A stretch of DNA of 64,000 nt from Roseburia faecis (GCF_001406815.1 NZ_CVRR01000004.1:1-64000); one strand, 5' to 3'. Counted from the stretch's first letter, positions 35,112-45,181 are shown. Numbers and translations are program-made. Notes: generated from the sequence alone by a model not told the origin.

Positions 35112-36587
35112 TCAATTACTTTCTATTGTATAAGTCCCCTCTTCAAAATTTACATGCAATTCGGCATATGCCCCGTCATATTCCCAGCGGATTTCCAGAG
35201 AACTCTCCTCTCCGGAGATTGTCACCTCTGCACCTTCCGAAAATGCCTTATGGGTATTTCTCATACGGATTAGCGCAAGCTGTTTTTGAACCACATCTTT
35301 TTTCAGTCCTTCCGCGATCTGATCAACGGAAATATTTGTCCGATTGATTTCCTTATGTCCGGATTCCCCTGCACGCTGCACCGCTTCATGGTCATTTTTT
35401 CCGGCAAACAGATCCAGATACCAGATCTGCGGTTTGCCCGGCATAAACATCTGGATGGCCCGCGCCAGAAGCATTTTTTCATCCGACTCTCCCAATGCAC
35501 TGTAGTACGTGGCATTTACCTGATAATACAGATTCTTTTGTCCATGTAAATTTTTGACCATGCCCCCACGGGATACAATCCGGTCAATTAACGACTGGAT
35601 CTCCTCTTTTGGAAGCAGTCCCTTTAAATCCAGAAGCGGGATACCGTCGTGACAGCCAAGCATGTTGACCGTGGAGATCTTCTTTTCCACAATTTCCTTC
35701 GCCCATGCTGCAAGGTATGTTCCGCGCCTGTTCTCAATCGCATCAATGACCAGTCCCGGCAGGAAAAAGTCGTAGGTCGCATAGCCTTTTTCTGCAAGCG
35801 TCTGGTATATTTTTTCGTCATACGCTGCGTGGATCTCCGGCAAAAGCGTAAGTCCCAAAGGTTCTGCCAGCGCATGAATCTTCTGTAAAAGTTCCCATGT
35901 CTCCGGATCATTGAGGAAGTTTTTCTTTCCCGGTGTCTTCGGCGCATAGGCAAAGGCATCCAGCCGCACGATCGCCGCTCCATAAGAAGCTATTTTCTCC
36001 AGTGTTTCACGATAAAACTCCCACACCTTTGGCGACTGGATGTTTACATCCATCTGTCCAAGATAGTGTCTGCCATGCACTTCCTGATAAAAGGTATTCC
36101 AGTACGGCACCTTTTTTCCATCTGGAAATTCCACCATCAGGATCGGCAGCCCGGGTTTGCGGAAAAACATCTGCTTCAGGCAGCTTTCCTCCGGCTGGAT
36201 ATAGCCTTCCTCCGTCATGGTTCCATGCCCTTCCCAGAAGCGGTTCCAGTCGATGAAAAAATCGCGGTACGCAGAAGCCTCCCCTTTTTCCACAAGATCC
36301 TGAAACTGTGGGGACTGTGCGGAAGCATGGTTTAAAATAAAATCCAGTTTCAGGTCAATCCCCATATTCTTTAACTGGTCAAGGTCTTCCCGGTTGGCAA
36401 GCTGCTCATTCAGGTCATAGTCGATCACGGAAAATCCCCGGTCGAGATCGGAATGATACAGGCTCGGCAGAATGTAAAAGGAAGAAAATACATCCTGCAT
36501 TGCCTCAGTTTTTAGCAATGTTACAATATCTCCCAGATTTCCTCCAAGACTGTCGGGATATGCATTGAGCATCGGTTTATGGTTCAT
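35112..36587 (-). CDS. GH13_18 sucrose (6F-phosphate) phosphorylase
   Basis: A 491-residue phosphorylase that splits sucrose or sucrose 6F-phosphate with phosphate, giving glucose 1-phosphate. Catalytic residues are visible: nucleophile D210 in AAIVRLDAFAYA, acid/base E251 in LLPEIHA and D314 in GCHDGIPLLD; the N terminus NAYPDSLGGNLGDI is typical of the subfamily. Its start overlaps the AgaSK gene by 11 bp. In Ruminococcus gnavus the equivalent neighbour of AgaSK is a sucrose 6F-phosphate phosphorylase, so the phosphorylated sugar is the more likely substrate here. Specificity cannot be fixed from sequence alone. Confidence 0.9.
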   Translation of the reverse strand: MNHKPMLNAYPDSLGGNLGDIVTLLKTEAMQDVFSSFYILPSLYHSDLDRGFSVIDYDLNEQLANREDLDQLKNMGIDLKLDFILNHASAQSPQFQDLVEKGEASAYRDFFIDWNRFWEGHGTMTEEGYIQPEESCLKQMFFRKPGLPILMVEFPDGKKVPYWNTFYQEVHGRHYLGQMDVNIQSPKVWEFYRETLEKIASYGAAIVRLDAFAYAPKTPGKKNFLNDPETWELLQKIHALAEPLGLTLLPEIHAAYDEKIYQTLAEKGYATYDFFLPGLVIDAIENRRGTYLAAWAKEIVEKKISTVNMLGCHDGIPLLDLKGLLPKEEIQSLIDRIVSRGGMVKNLHGQKNLYYQVNATYYSALGESDEKMLLARAIQMFMPGKPQIWYLDLFAGKNDHEAVQRAGESGHKEINRTNISVDQIAEGLKKDVVQKQLALIRMRNTHKAFSEGAEVTISGEESSLEIRWEYDGAYAELHVNFEEGTYTIESN

Positions 36588-39384
36588 AAACTCTTCCGTC
36601 CTTTCCCACGATTAATCCTGCATTTTTGCGCTGCACTTCAAGTTTTTCCTGTTCCAGTTCTACCACGCGGCAGATAAACGGGCTTGCGGCATTCTCATCG
36701 CGGTTTCTGCGGATACGCCGCTCCCTGGTCTCCTCTGGGGAACTTTCCAGAAAGACGGGCAGATCCACACCATGTAAATCGTCACTGCCTCCGTGTGTCC
36801 ACTCCAGAAGTAATACGGATATTCCGGAAAAATCGGTTTCTTCCGATGAAATCTCGCCATCTTCCCGTCCCATATGCCGCAATGTGATCGTATCTTTTCC
36901 CTCATGAAATGCCGCAAGCACTTCATTGATCCGGTCGAAGTCAATCTCTTTCTTTGTTCCGAGATATCCACGCAGTCCATCTTCCCCCGTTTCTTTATAC
37001 ACACGCATCCGTTCTTCATCATTGCGTTTTGGAATCCGGTGTGGATAATCATCGCCCGAGAGCAGATAACAACCAGTTCCGTCATTTAAAAAGTACTGCT
37101 GCAATGCCGTTGCGAGTGTTGTTTTTCCGGAACCGGAACCACCGTAAAGGCTGATGACCACTCGATTTTTGGCATTCCTGTCACACCATTTCTGCACTTT
37201 TTCATATAATGTTCCAGCCTCTTTCAGCTCTGTAAGAGAAAACTGATATGCCTCATATTCTCCGGTAAACGGCGGAAGCGGAATTCCCGCATGCATCAGT
37301 GCTGCACCGGAATACTGCCTGCCGCTCTGTTCTTCCAGATACACGGCATCCGGTTTTAACCCACGCAGGCGGACATAAACGGTCGCCTGATTTGCCTCTG
37401 CCATAAGACGCACTACGCTTACCAGTGCATGATCCTGTTGCTCTGAGACGGACATCCATGCCGCAATTTCATCCGTAAACGGATCCGACAGCCGCCAGTA
37501 CGTTCCCTCGTTAATGAGCGTTTCATACTTCTTGTACGTTTTGATCTGCTCCCGGATCTGCTGTTTTTCCTCATCCGATAAAAGCGCCGGGTTTAATTCG
37601 TAACCGAAAGTTCCTGCCATCGCCGTCACTCCACGGGTATGCAGACTTGTCAATCTTCCTGTCTGGTGATTCGGCACTGCGGAAACATGTGCCCCCACAG
37701 CAGAAACCGGATAAAAAAAGGAGGTTCCGTACTGAATCCTTGTGCGGTTAATCGCATCCGTATTGTCACTGCACCAGATCTGCGGAGAATAATAAAGCAT
37801 TCCTGCATCAAATCTGCCACCTCCGCCGCTGCATCCTTCCAGCAGCAAATCCGGGTAACGGTTCGTCAGACGTTCGAGGAAATCATAAACACCAAGTACA
37901 TAATCATAGGAAAGATTTCCAGCATAGACATCTGCCATGCTGCGGTTCATATCCCACTTGACATAATCAATTTTTCCCTGATCGAGCACGGCACAGATCT
38001 GGTCAAATACACAGTCGCGCACTTCTTTTCTGGAAAAATCAAGCAGTAGCTGGTTTCTCGAGCGCACCGGCTTTTTCCCCGGAATCCGGATCGCCCAGTC
38101 CGGATGCGCCCGGTACAGATCACTGTCTTCATTGACCATCTCCGGCTCAATCCAGATGCCAAATTTCACGCCCTGCTCATGCACACGGGTAATAAGATCT
38201 GCCAGACTGCCCCCCAGTTTCTTTTCGTTGACCTGCCAGTCCCCAAGGGAAGAATTGTCATCATTTCTTTTCCCGAACCAACCGTCATCCATCACTACCA
38301 TATCAATCCCAAGGGAAGCGGCTTCTTTTGCCAGATCCACAATCGTATCTCCCGTAAAATCGAAATAGGCTGCCTCCCAGCTGTTGATCAGCACCGGACG
38401 CTGCATATGGACATATTTGCTGCGGCACACATGGTTACGGATGCAGTTATGATACTGCTGCGACAATGCAGACAATCCATCTGCCGAATAGGATAAAATG
38501 ACTTCCGGCACCGTAAAGGTTTCTCCAGCCGCGAGCGGGTAGGAAAACAGTTCTTCATTTAATCCAAGAAGCAGGCGCGTCTGGTTGAACTGGTCTTTTT
38601 CCGCCTCACAGGAGAAATTGCCGCTGTATACAAACAGCATGCCATAGCAGCTGCCTGCCGTCTCTGTTGTCCCTTTTTCTGCCAGAATTACTGCCGGATT
38701 ATACTGATGGCTGGATGTTCCCCTGCGGCTGCCAAACGCAATCGTTCCATGTCCCAGCGGGGTGCGCTCCAGATTGCGCTCCATGGCATGCTTTCCATAA
38801 AACCGCAGGACATCAAACTCTCCCTGTACAAAATCCAGACAGGCTGCCGCTGCCTTTTCGATCGTAATCTGTCCGGTTCCCATATTTTTAATCCGGACAC
38901 TCCTTGTAATGATATCGGTTTCTTCTAAAACGCCATACAGCAGATGCACTTCAACCTGTGCGTTTTCATCTGCAAGGACTATTTCCAGTGTCTGTGCTTC
39001 GTTTTCATCTGCCCAGACAGCCGGAAGTCCCTGTAACTGATACTTGCCGCTTCGGATCTCATAGCTCTTAAAAAGCAGATCTGCACTTTCCACCCCTTTT
39101 TCATTTTTGATATTCAGCGCGATATTGCGGTAATCCCCTGTGCCAAGGGACGGATACTCCTGTGGCAGCGCATCCAGCGAATAGGTGCGGTCCATGCCCG
39201 CTGCATAAGGATTTCCGGAAAATCCGCGGTCTGCATAGGTTAAGACATAATCCATGGAACTGTTTGTTTTTTCCCCATAGTACAGATGCAGCAGATATCC
39301 CAATGGGTCGACCTGCATCTGATAGGTTGTATGCGCTGTATGCAGGGTAAAGATTTTTTTATTTGGATTGTATATAATTGCCAT
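36577..39384 (-). CDS. agaSK: Bifunctional GH36 alpha-galactosidase / sucrose kinase (AgaSK)
   Basis: A 935-residue fusion. Residues 1-~720 are a GH36 alpha-galactosidase: VLINSWEAAYFDF, MVVMDDGWFGKR, nucleophile D478 in KWDMNRS and acid/base D540 in CSDNTDAINR. The last ~200 residues are a P-loop kinase with Walker A GGSGSGKTT near residue 750, GDDYPHRIPKRNDEERMR and a late arginine-rich lid (ETRERRIRRNRDE). This matches AgaSK of Ruminococcus gnavus, which removes galactose from raffinose and phosphorylates the sucrose to sucrose 6-phosphate. ATG 39384 follows GAGGTGG; an upstream GTG is weaker. It overlaps the phosphorylase gene, completing a raffinose-to-glucose-1-phosphate route. Confidence 0.95.
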   Translation of the reverse strand: MAIIYNPNKKIFTLHTAHTTYQMQVDPLGYLLHLYYGEKTNSSMDYVLTYADRGFSGNPYAAGMDRTYSLDALPQEYPSLGTGDYRNIALNIKNEKGVESADLLFKSYEIRSGKYQLQGLPAVWADENEAQTLEIVLADENAQVEVHLLYGVLEETDIITRSVRIKNMGTGQITIEKAAAACLDFVQGEFDVLRFYGKHAMERNLERTPLGHGTIAFGSRRGTSSHQYNPAVILAEKGTTETAGSCYGMLFVYSGNFSCEAEKDQFNQTRLLLGLNEELFSYPLAAGETFTVPEVILSYSADGLSALSQQYHNCIRNHVCRSKYVHMQRPVLINSWEAAYFDFTGDTIVDLAKEAASLGIDMVVMDDGWFGKRNDDNSSLGDWQVNEKKLGGSLADLITRVHEQGVKFGIWIEPEMVNEDSDLYRAHPDWAIRIPGKKPVRSRNQLLLDFSRKEVRDCVFDQICAVLDQGKIDYVKWDMNRSMADVYAGNLSYDYVLGVYDFLERLTNRYPDLLLEGCSGGGGRFDAGMLYYSPQIWCSDNTDAINRTRIQYGTSFFYPVSAVGAHVSAVPNHQTGRLTSLHTRGVTAMAGTFGYELNPALLSDEEKQQIREQIKTYKKYETLINEGTYWRLSDPFTDEIAAWMSVSEQQDHALVSVVRLMAEANQATVYVRLRGLKPDAVYLEEQSGRQYSGAALMHAGIPLPPFTGEYEAYQFSLTELKEAGTLYEKVQKWCDRNAKNRVVISLYGGSGSGKTTLATALQQYFLNDGTGCYLLSGDDYPHRIPKRNDEERMRVYKETGEDGLRGYLGTKKEIDFDRINEVLAAFHEGKDTITLRHMGREDGEISSEETDFSGISVLLLEWTHGGSDDLHGVDLPVFLESSPEETRERRIRRNRDENAASPFICRVVELEQEKLEVQRKNAGLIVGKDGRVYEP

Positions 39385-39406
39385 AGAAGCCACCTCGTTT
39401 TATTTT

Positions 39407-40249
39407 TTATCCTTTGACTGCACCGTTTGCCACACCATTCAAAATCTGTTTCTGACAGATCATATAAAAGATCAGGATCGGGATCAGTGCCAGAATATAG
39501 GAGGCAAACGCCAGATTGTAATTGGTTCCAAACTGTGTCTGGAAGTTAAGCTGTGCAAGCGGCAGCGTATTCTGTCCGGTTCCGGACATGATAACAAGTG
39601 GTGTCATTACATCATTCCACGTTCCAAGTGCAGTCAGAATCGCAACCGTTGCATGCATCGGTTTCATCATCGGAAAAACGACTTTCCAATAAGTTGTCCA
39701 GGTGCTTGCGCCATCGATATCTGCAGCCTCCTCCAATGCTACCGGAATATTTTTTAAATATCCACTGTAAAGCAGGACATTCATTGGCATGTAAAATACC
39801 AGATACAACACGATGACACCGGCACGGTTTCCAAGTCCCATGTGTGCCGTCTGTTTTACCAGAGGCATCATTAAGATGGAAAATGGAACAAACATACCAC
39901 TGACAATATACAGATAGATAAAACGGAAACTTTTTCTTCTTGCCATGCCCCGCCCGATCACATAGCCTGCAATCGAGTGGATCAGAATTGCCAGTACGAT
40001 CGTTACCAGAGTGATCAGTAAACTGTTTCCAAGAGAACGCCAGAAATCGGTCACTTCCATTGCCTGACGGAAGTTTTCAAAACTCCATTGTTTCGGGAAA
40101 GAAAGTGCACCCGCCACATCGTTTGTCATCTCACTTGGTTTCTTAAACGCAATGATCGCTGCCATATACAGTGGAAAAAATACGGTAACCGTACCCAAAA
40201 TCAGAACAATCGTAAGTACCCGGTTTGTTTTCTGTTTTTCTTTCATCAT
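39407..40249 (-). CDS. Raffinose-type sugar ABC transporter permease (MalG type)
   Basis: A 280-residue permease with six hydrophobic segments and the EAA loop EEAADIDGASTWTTYWKVVFPMMKP. Its start overlaps the stop of the MalF-type gene by 4 bp (ATGA), and the AgaSK gene follows after 22 nt, so transporter and enzymes form one operon. A shared ATPase encoded elsewhere is expected, as none is here. The probable cargo is raffinose-family oligosaccharides, inferred from AgaSK. Confidence 0.92.
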   Translation of the reverse strand: MMKEKQKTNRVLTIVLILGTVTVFFPLYMAAIIAFKKPSEMTNDVAGALSFPKQWSFENFRQAMEVTDFWRSLGNSLLITLVTIVLAILIHSIAGYVIGRGMARRKSFRFIYLYIVSGMFVPFSILMMPLVKQTAHMGLGNRAGVIVLYLVFYMPMNVLLYSGYLKNIPVALEEAADIDGASTWTTYWKVVFPMMKPMHATVAILTALGTWNDVMTPLVIMSGTGQNTLPLAQLNFQTQFGTNYNLAFASYILALIPILIFYMICQKQILNGVANGAVKG

Positions 40250-41121
40250 AACTGCTCCTCCTTCTTATTCATGACTGTCATCTGGAAAAGTGAAATTGCC
40301 ACAATCACAATAAAGAAAATAACTGCATTTGCACTCTGGAATCCAAACTGTCCGCCATCCATACCATTTTTATAAATCAGGTAAGAGATCGATTCGGTGC
40401 TCTGTGCCGGACCTCCCTTGGTCAAAGACATGATCTGGTCGAATACCATGAGAAAATTCTTTGTGCTCAATACTAGATTGATTGTTACAAACGGCATAAC
40501 CAGTGGAAATGTTACTTTCCAGAACTGTTTCCATTTACTTGCTCCATCAAGCATACTCGCCTCGTAAACTTCCTCCGGGACGGTCTGCAGACCGGAAATA
40601 TAAATAATGGTATTCATGGCAACTGCCTGCCATACACCAACAATCAGCACACCAATCCATGCGTATTTTTCACTTGCAAGAATACTGTTCTGCAAAAATC
40701 CAATATGGAACACATTTCCCACAGTTGGGAGAATGTAAGTAAAAATAAAACTAAAAATATAACCGATGACAAGTCCGCCTAAAATATTCGGCACAAAATA
40801 AATACCGCGCAGTGCACTTTTGCAACGGATCTTACTGTTTAATCCAACTGCCATGATCAGACTCAGCACATTTACCAGTATCGTTCCTGCCAGTGCATAT
40901 TTAAACGTAAACACATAGCTTTTTCCCACGCGGGAATCCGTAAACAGATCTGCATAGTTCCGGAACCCGACATAATCGTACGTTCCATATCCTTTATAAT
41001 TGGTAAAGCTGTAAATCACACCTTTAATCATTGGAAGTGTATTGAATGCAAAAAATAAAATCACAACCGGTATGACAACCGCCCAGAATGTTTTGTCCCT
41101 GTTTGACATTTTCTTTTTCAT
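40246..41121 (-). CDS. Raffinose-type sugar ABC transporter permease (MalF type)
   Basis: A 291-residue permease beginning KTFWAVVIPVVILFFAFNTLPMIKGVIYSFTNYKGYG, with six hydrophobic segments and the EAA loop YEASMLDGASKWKQFWKVTFPLVMP. It overlaps both neighbours by 4 bp (ATGA), showing tight translational coupling. It forms the channel with the MalG-type partner and receives sugar from the lipoprotein encoded upstream. Confidence 0.92.
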   Translation of the reverse strand: MKKKMSNRDKTFWAVVIPVVILFFAFNTLPMIKGVIYSFTNYKGYGTYDYVGFRNYADLFTDSRVGKSYVFTFKYALAGTILVNVLSLIMAVGLNSKIRCKSALRGIYFVPNILGGLVIGYIFSFIFTYILPTVGNVFHIGFLQNSILASEKYAWIGVLIVGVWQAVAMNTIIYISGLQTVPEEVYEASMLDGASKWKQFWKVTFPLVMPFVTINLVLSTKNFLMVFDQIMSLTKGGPAQSTESISYLIYKNGMDGGQFGFQSANAVIFFIVIVAISLFQMTVMNKKEEQL

Positions 41122-42419
41122 TGTTCATCCCCCTGTTCTTTCTGATAATCCTGTACTTTCCGAATCAGATCCCGGTTATAGCGCTTCCAGTCGGAATCAA
41201 ATTTTTTCAAAAACTTTTCCTGTGCATTATCGCTTGTATCCAGCAGGAACGTCTGGATCATGGCATCCACACTCATCTCACTCGGATAATGGTGATCCTG
41301 ATAATCTGCCATGCGGTTGTTTTCAATGTAAGGACGCATATCCTTGAGTGTTTCCGGAATTGCAAAATCCCCATCCTTGCAGGCAATTCCGCCCTGATCA
41401 TCCAGATAAATCTGAATGGTTTCATCGTCATACAGATATTTTAAAACTTCATATGCTGCTTCTTTGTTTTTGCATGCTTTCATCACAGAAAACTGTAAAT
41501 CAATTCCTGAATTTAATACATTGTCTGATTCCTCATCATTTGCAGGAAATGTAAAAGAGCCGATATTCATGTCCGGGTTGACCGATTTGATCTGCGGGAT
41601 CGCATAGCTTCCGATCGGATACATGGCAGATTCCCCGCGGGCAAATGCTGTACAAGCATCGTTATAACCGTATGCATACGGATTTTTTTCGGCGTAATCC
41701 AAAAGCGCACGCATCTTTTCTGCTACCGGTCCATACGTATCGGAAAATGTGGTATTTCCCATATTTACCTGATTGCAGGTGTCCGAATCGGTAAGTCCGA
41801 CTGCCAGCGCATTCCACGGAGCCAGACAGGTCCAGGTATCTTTAAAGCCCAGATACAGCGGAAGTGTTCCGCTTTGCTTTATTTCATCACACAGTGTGGT
41901 AAATTCCTGCCAGGTGGTCGGAACTTTCCAGCCATTTTCCTCAAACAGATCTTTGTTATATAAAATTCCTGCCGCGTTTGCCACATATGGAAGTGCATAC
42001 GTGCCATCCTTTGGAATAAACTCCAGTTCCTTATCCATATCCAGATATGCCTGTTTTACGGTCTGGACTTCATCCAGACCGGAAATATCTTCAAACAGGT
42101 CTGCATCTAAAAAATTGGAGTAGTTGATATCACCTCCGATTGCGATGATATCCGGATAATCCTCCCGGATAAAACGTGTCTTTAAAATGGTCATTGCTTC
42201 ATTTGGAGATGAAATCGTCAAATGAATGTCATCATGTGTTTCATTGAACCGCTTTTCAATTTTTTCAAATGCCTTAACTGCTTCTGGTTTGTAGGAAACC
42301 ACTTCAATCTCCGTTTTTCCATCCGCCCTTTTTTCGCTTCCGCATCCAGCAAGTCCTGTCATACACATACCAAGTGCAAGTACAGCCGCAAGACCACGGA
42401 AAATATTCCTTTTTGCCAT
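41118..42419 (-). CDS. Raffinose-type sugar-binding lipoprotein
   Basis: A 433-residue extracellular binding protein with lipobox GLAGC (lipidated C26). The binding domain starts IEVVSYKPEAVKAFEKIEKRFNE and includes the family block PYVANAAGILYNKDLFEENGWKVPTTWQEF. It is the first gene of the raffinose operon, with AAGGAG before the start. The divergent AraC-type regulator and an inverted repeat between them suggest activation by raffinose or a related sugar. Confidence 0.92.
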   Translation of the reverse strand: MAKRNIFRGLAAVLALGMCMTGLAGCGSEKRADGKTEIEVVSYKPEAVKAFEKIEKRFNETHDDIHLTISSPNEAMTILKTRFIREDYPDIIAIGGDINYSNFLDADLFEDISGLDEVQTVKQAYLDMDKELEFIPKDGTYALPYVANAAGILYNKDLFEENGWKVPTTWQEFTTLCDEIKQSGTLPLYLGFKDTWTCLAPWNALAVGLTDSDTCNQVNMGNTTFSDTYGPVAEKMRALLDYAEKNPYAYGYNDACTAFARGESAMYPIGSYAIPQIKSVNPDMNIGSFTFPANDEESDNVLNSGIDLQFSVMKACKNKEAAYEVLKYLYDDETIQIYLDDQGGIACKDGDFAIPETLKDMRPYIENNRMADYQDHHYPSEMSVDAMIQTFLLDTSDNAQEKFLKKFDSDWKRYNRDLIRKVQDYQKEQGDEQ

Positions 42420-42518
42420 ATTCCTCTCTCCTTTTCTTAAATATATCCGCTTGCCTTTTTGATAATCTGATTATAACATACCTTTATGCGTCCTTAAATA
42501 CCCACATTTTTTTAATTT

Positions 42519-42575
42519 TATACCCAAATGCAATATTTTGTGCTATAATAGATACTAATATCGCATTTTGGTATA
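42519..42575. promoter_or_regulatory. Inverted repeat in the divergent raffinose promoter region
   Basis: TATACCCAAATGC and GCATTTTGGTATA are inverted (12 of 13 positions) and 31 bp apart. A TATAAT for the regulator gene lies between them (42544-42549). On the other side the transporter promoter has a good -10 (ATTATA at 42470-42475) but a poor -35, as expected for an activated promoter. The arms are probably AraC-protein sites. Confidence 0.6.
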
Positions 42576-42588
42576 TACGGAGTGTTTT

Positions 42589-43431
42589 ATGAGTAATACA
42601 TTTTTTAATATTTTTCCAAATGAAAATTTTATCGATCTGTGCATGTATCAGTTTGGATACGAACAGTGTGATCCCGGTCATTCTTTCGGACCTGCAACAC
42701 GCAACCACTATCTGTTTCACTATGTTCTTTCCGGAACCGGAACGCTTATGGCAGACAATGCAAAGGGGGATACACAGACCTATTCCGTAAAAAGCGGACA
42801 GGGATTTATGATTTTCCCGGGGCAGATCAATACTTACATTGCCGATGAACAGCTTCCATGGGAATATATGTGGATCGAATTTGACGGCTTACGTGTAAAA
42901 GAGGCTTTAAGTGTCACAGATTTGTGCAAAGACGCGCCCGTTTATCATTCCCATTCCAAAGAATTACGGGAAAAACTTGCCGATGAAATGCTTTATATCG
43001 TCAATCATCCGCAGGAATCCTCCTTCCATCTGATCGGGCATCTGTATCTGTTTTTGGATTATCTGCTGCAGTCGGCAAAGTCAGCAACGCTGATCTCCAG
43101 TGGGCGCATGAGTGATTATTATATAAAAGAAGCGATCAATTATATGGAACAGAATTTTCAGAATACTATTTCGATTGAAGATATCGCTGCGGTATGTGGC
43201 ATCAACCGGAGTTATTTCGGAAAAATCTTCCGCAACTCGACCGGTCGCTCCCCACAGGAATTTCTTATGAACTACCGCATGGTAAAGGCTACGGAATTAT
43301 TAAAGCTGACTTCCTTATCCATTGCAGATGTCGGCTCTGCTGTCGGATACGAAAATCAGCTTCATTTTTCCCGTGCTTTTAAAAATATTTATGGTGTTTC
43401 TCCGCGGGAATGGAGAAAACAGAACAAATAG
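42589..43431 (+). CDS. AraC-family regulator of the raffinose locus
   Basis: A 280-residue regulator. The N-terminal half is an AraC-type cupin (NHYLFHYVLSGTGTLMADNAKG, QGFMIFPGQINTYIADEQLPWEYMWIEFDG). The C-terminal ~100 residues contain two helix-turn-helix units (ISIEDIAAVCGINRSYFGKIFRNSTGRSPQEFLMNYRM; SLSIADVGSAVGYENQLHFSRAFKNIYGVSPREWR). It is similar to RafR/MsmR activators. ATG 42589 is chosen for its CGGAG site. It is transcribed divergently from the transporter operon it probably activates. Confidence 0.9.
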   Translation: MSNTFFNIFPNENFIDLCMYQFGYEQCDPGHSFGPATRNHYLFHYVLSGTGTLMADNAKGDTQTYSVKSGQGFMIFPGQINTYIADEQLPWEYMWIEFDGLRVKEALSVTDLCKDAPVYHSHSKELREKLADEMLYIVNHPQESSFHLIGHLYLFLDYLLQSAKSATLISSGRMSDYYIKEAINYMEQNFQNTISIEDIAAVCGINRSYFGKIFRNSTGRSPQEFLMNYRMVKATELLKLTSLSIADVGSAVGYENQLHFSRAFKNIYGVSPREWRKQNK

Positions 43432-43432
43432 C

Positions 43433-45118
43433 TTATGCTTCCTGCTTCTTTGCAGTAAACAGTTTCTTCAGACAGCTGAATGCAACCAGCACACCGAGAA
43501 CCATCAGAAGAATAGCCACGATAAACTGCAGACCGTCTACCAGGAAAGTTGCCTGACCACCGGAAATATTGGAAACCAGTGCAATGGTCTTCTGGATCAG
43601 TGCGGTAAACGTAACTGCCAGCATAACAAACATCGGTATGTAAAGTGTCCAGCCGGTTCTTCCAGTTGTCTTTAAGAATACCGCAAGTGCAATCAGTACA
43701 AGTGCTGCAAGCAGCTGGTTCGCAGAACCAAACAGTGGCCAGATATTATTGTATCCGCCAAGAGTCAGTAAATAACCAAAGAATAAGGTAATAATTGTTG
43801 CAAAATATTTATTAGTCAGAACTTTCTGCCAGCCCGGCATCTTGGAAGTGTCAGTAGTATCCCCGTAAAACAGCTCCTGAAACGACATACGTCCGATCCG
43901 TGCAACAGAATCGAGAGAGGTCAGTGCCAGTGCAGATACACACATCGTCATAAATACGGTAGCAACCTGTACCGGAATACCGAATTTTTCGAAAAATCCT
44001 GCAACACCAGCAGAGAAAATAGAAAACGGAGTACCCTCCGGCTTTGTTCCGTTTACGGCAACCGCACCAACAACAACCAGTGCAATGACTCCGAGCAGTG
44101 ACTCTACCACCATGGCACCATAACCGACCATTGGCATATCTTTCTCATTACTGATGGTCTTTGATGATGTTCCGGAAGAAACCAGACTGTGGAATCCGGA
44201 TACCGCACCACAGGCAATCGTTACAAATAAGGTAGGGAACAGATAACTGCCATCTACATTAAATCCGCTAAATGCATTCAGCTTCATAGTCGGATGCTCG
44301 GCAATGACACCGACAACCGCACCAATGATCATGCCCAGCAGCATGAAAGTGGTCATGTAATCACGCGGCTCCATGAGCAGCCACATCGGCATGACAGAGG
44401 CAAGGAACAGATATGCCATAACAATATAGATCCAGGTACTCTTTGTCGCATACATTGGAAGTTTCATACCAATGATAAACATGACAACCAACAGGGCAAT
44501 GGCAACCACTGCGCGAACCCACTCTTTCATTTTCCCGACCTTTTTCTGAATCAGGCCAAAGATGATGGCAACAACGATAAACAACATGGAAATGGATGCT
44601 GCTGCGGAATTCGCATAGCCTGTTGCCTTTGTCATCCCTTCCACACCTTTTCCGACAAACGTTCCGGCAACCATATCGGTAAAAGCTGCCATAACCAGAA
44701 GGGTAAACAGCCAGCAGAACAGCATAAATAATTTCCGTCCGGTTCTTCCGATATATTTCTCGATGATCATTCCCATCGATTTTCCTTCATTTTTAACGGA
44801 AGCATACAGTGCACCGAAATCCTGCACGGCTCCGAAAAACAGACCTCCGATCAGCAGCCATAACAATACCGGCACCCAGCCGAATACGGATGCCAGGATC
44901 GGTCCGGTGACAGGTCCCGCACCTGCAATGGAAGAAAACTGATGGGCAAACACTGTCAGTTTGGAGGAAGGAACATAATCCTGTCCATCTTCATGCGTAT
45001 AAGCCGGAGTTTTTGCTTTCGGATCCAGCCCCCATTTGCTGGCAAGCCAGCGTCCGTATAACAGATAGCCGGCACCAAGTACTACAATTGCAATTAATAC
45101 GATAACTAAACCATTCAT
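43433..45118 (-). CDS. cstA: CstA-family transporter
   Basis: A 561-residue membrane protein of the carbon-starvation CstA/BtsT family, which imports pyruvate or peptides. About 15 hydrophobic segments are visible, with characteristic blocks FAHQFSSIAGAGPVTGPILASVFGWVP, VQDFGALYASVKNEGKSMG and HSLVSSGTSSKTISNEKD. ATG 45118 begins the conserved family N terminus; the longer frame upstream lacks similarity and runs into the leader terminator. The ribosome site is weak. It is preceded by a T-box leader, so expression should respond to charging of a tRNA, which favours an amino-acid or peptide role. Confidence 0.88.
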   Translation of the reverse strand: MNGLVIVLIAIVVLGAGYLLYGRWLASKWGLDPKAKTPAYTHEDGQDYVPSSKLTVFAHQFSSIAGAGPVTGPILASVFGWVPVLLWLLIGGLFFGAVQDFGALYASVKNEGKSMGMIIEKYIGRTGRKLFMLFCWLFTLLVMAAFTDMVAGTFVGKGVEGMTKATGYANSAAASISMLFIVVAIIFGLIQKKVGKMKEWVRAVVAIALLVVMFIIGMKLPMYATKSTWIYIVMAYLFLASVMPMWLLMEPRDYMTTFMLLGMIIGAVVGVIAEHPTMKLNAFSGFNVDGSYLFPTLFVTIACGAVSGFHSLVSSGTSSKTISNEKDMPMVGYGAMVVESLLGVIALVVVGAVAVNGTKPEGTPFSIFSAGVAGFFEKFGIPVQVATVFMTMCVSALALTSLDSVARIGRMSFQELFYGDTTDTSKMPGWQKVLTNKYFATIITLFFGYLLTLGGYNNIWPLFGSANQLLAALVLIALAVFLKTTGRTGWTLYIPMFVMLAVTFTALIQKTIALVSNISGGQATFLVDGLQFIVAILLMVLGVLVAFSCLKKLFTAKKQEA

Positions 45119-45181
45119 TGTTTTTTCGCCATTTGGCGACTCCCTTCTTAAATATTTGCAAAGAGACAGGAACAAGAATTT

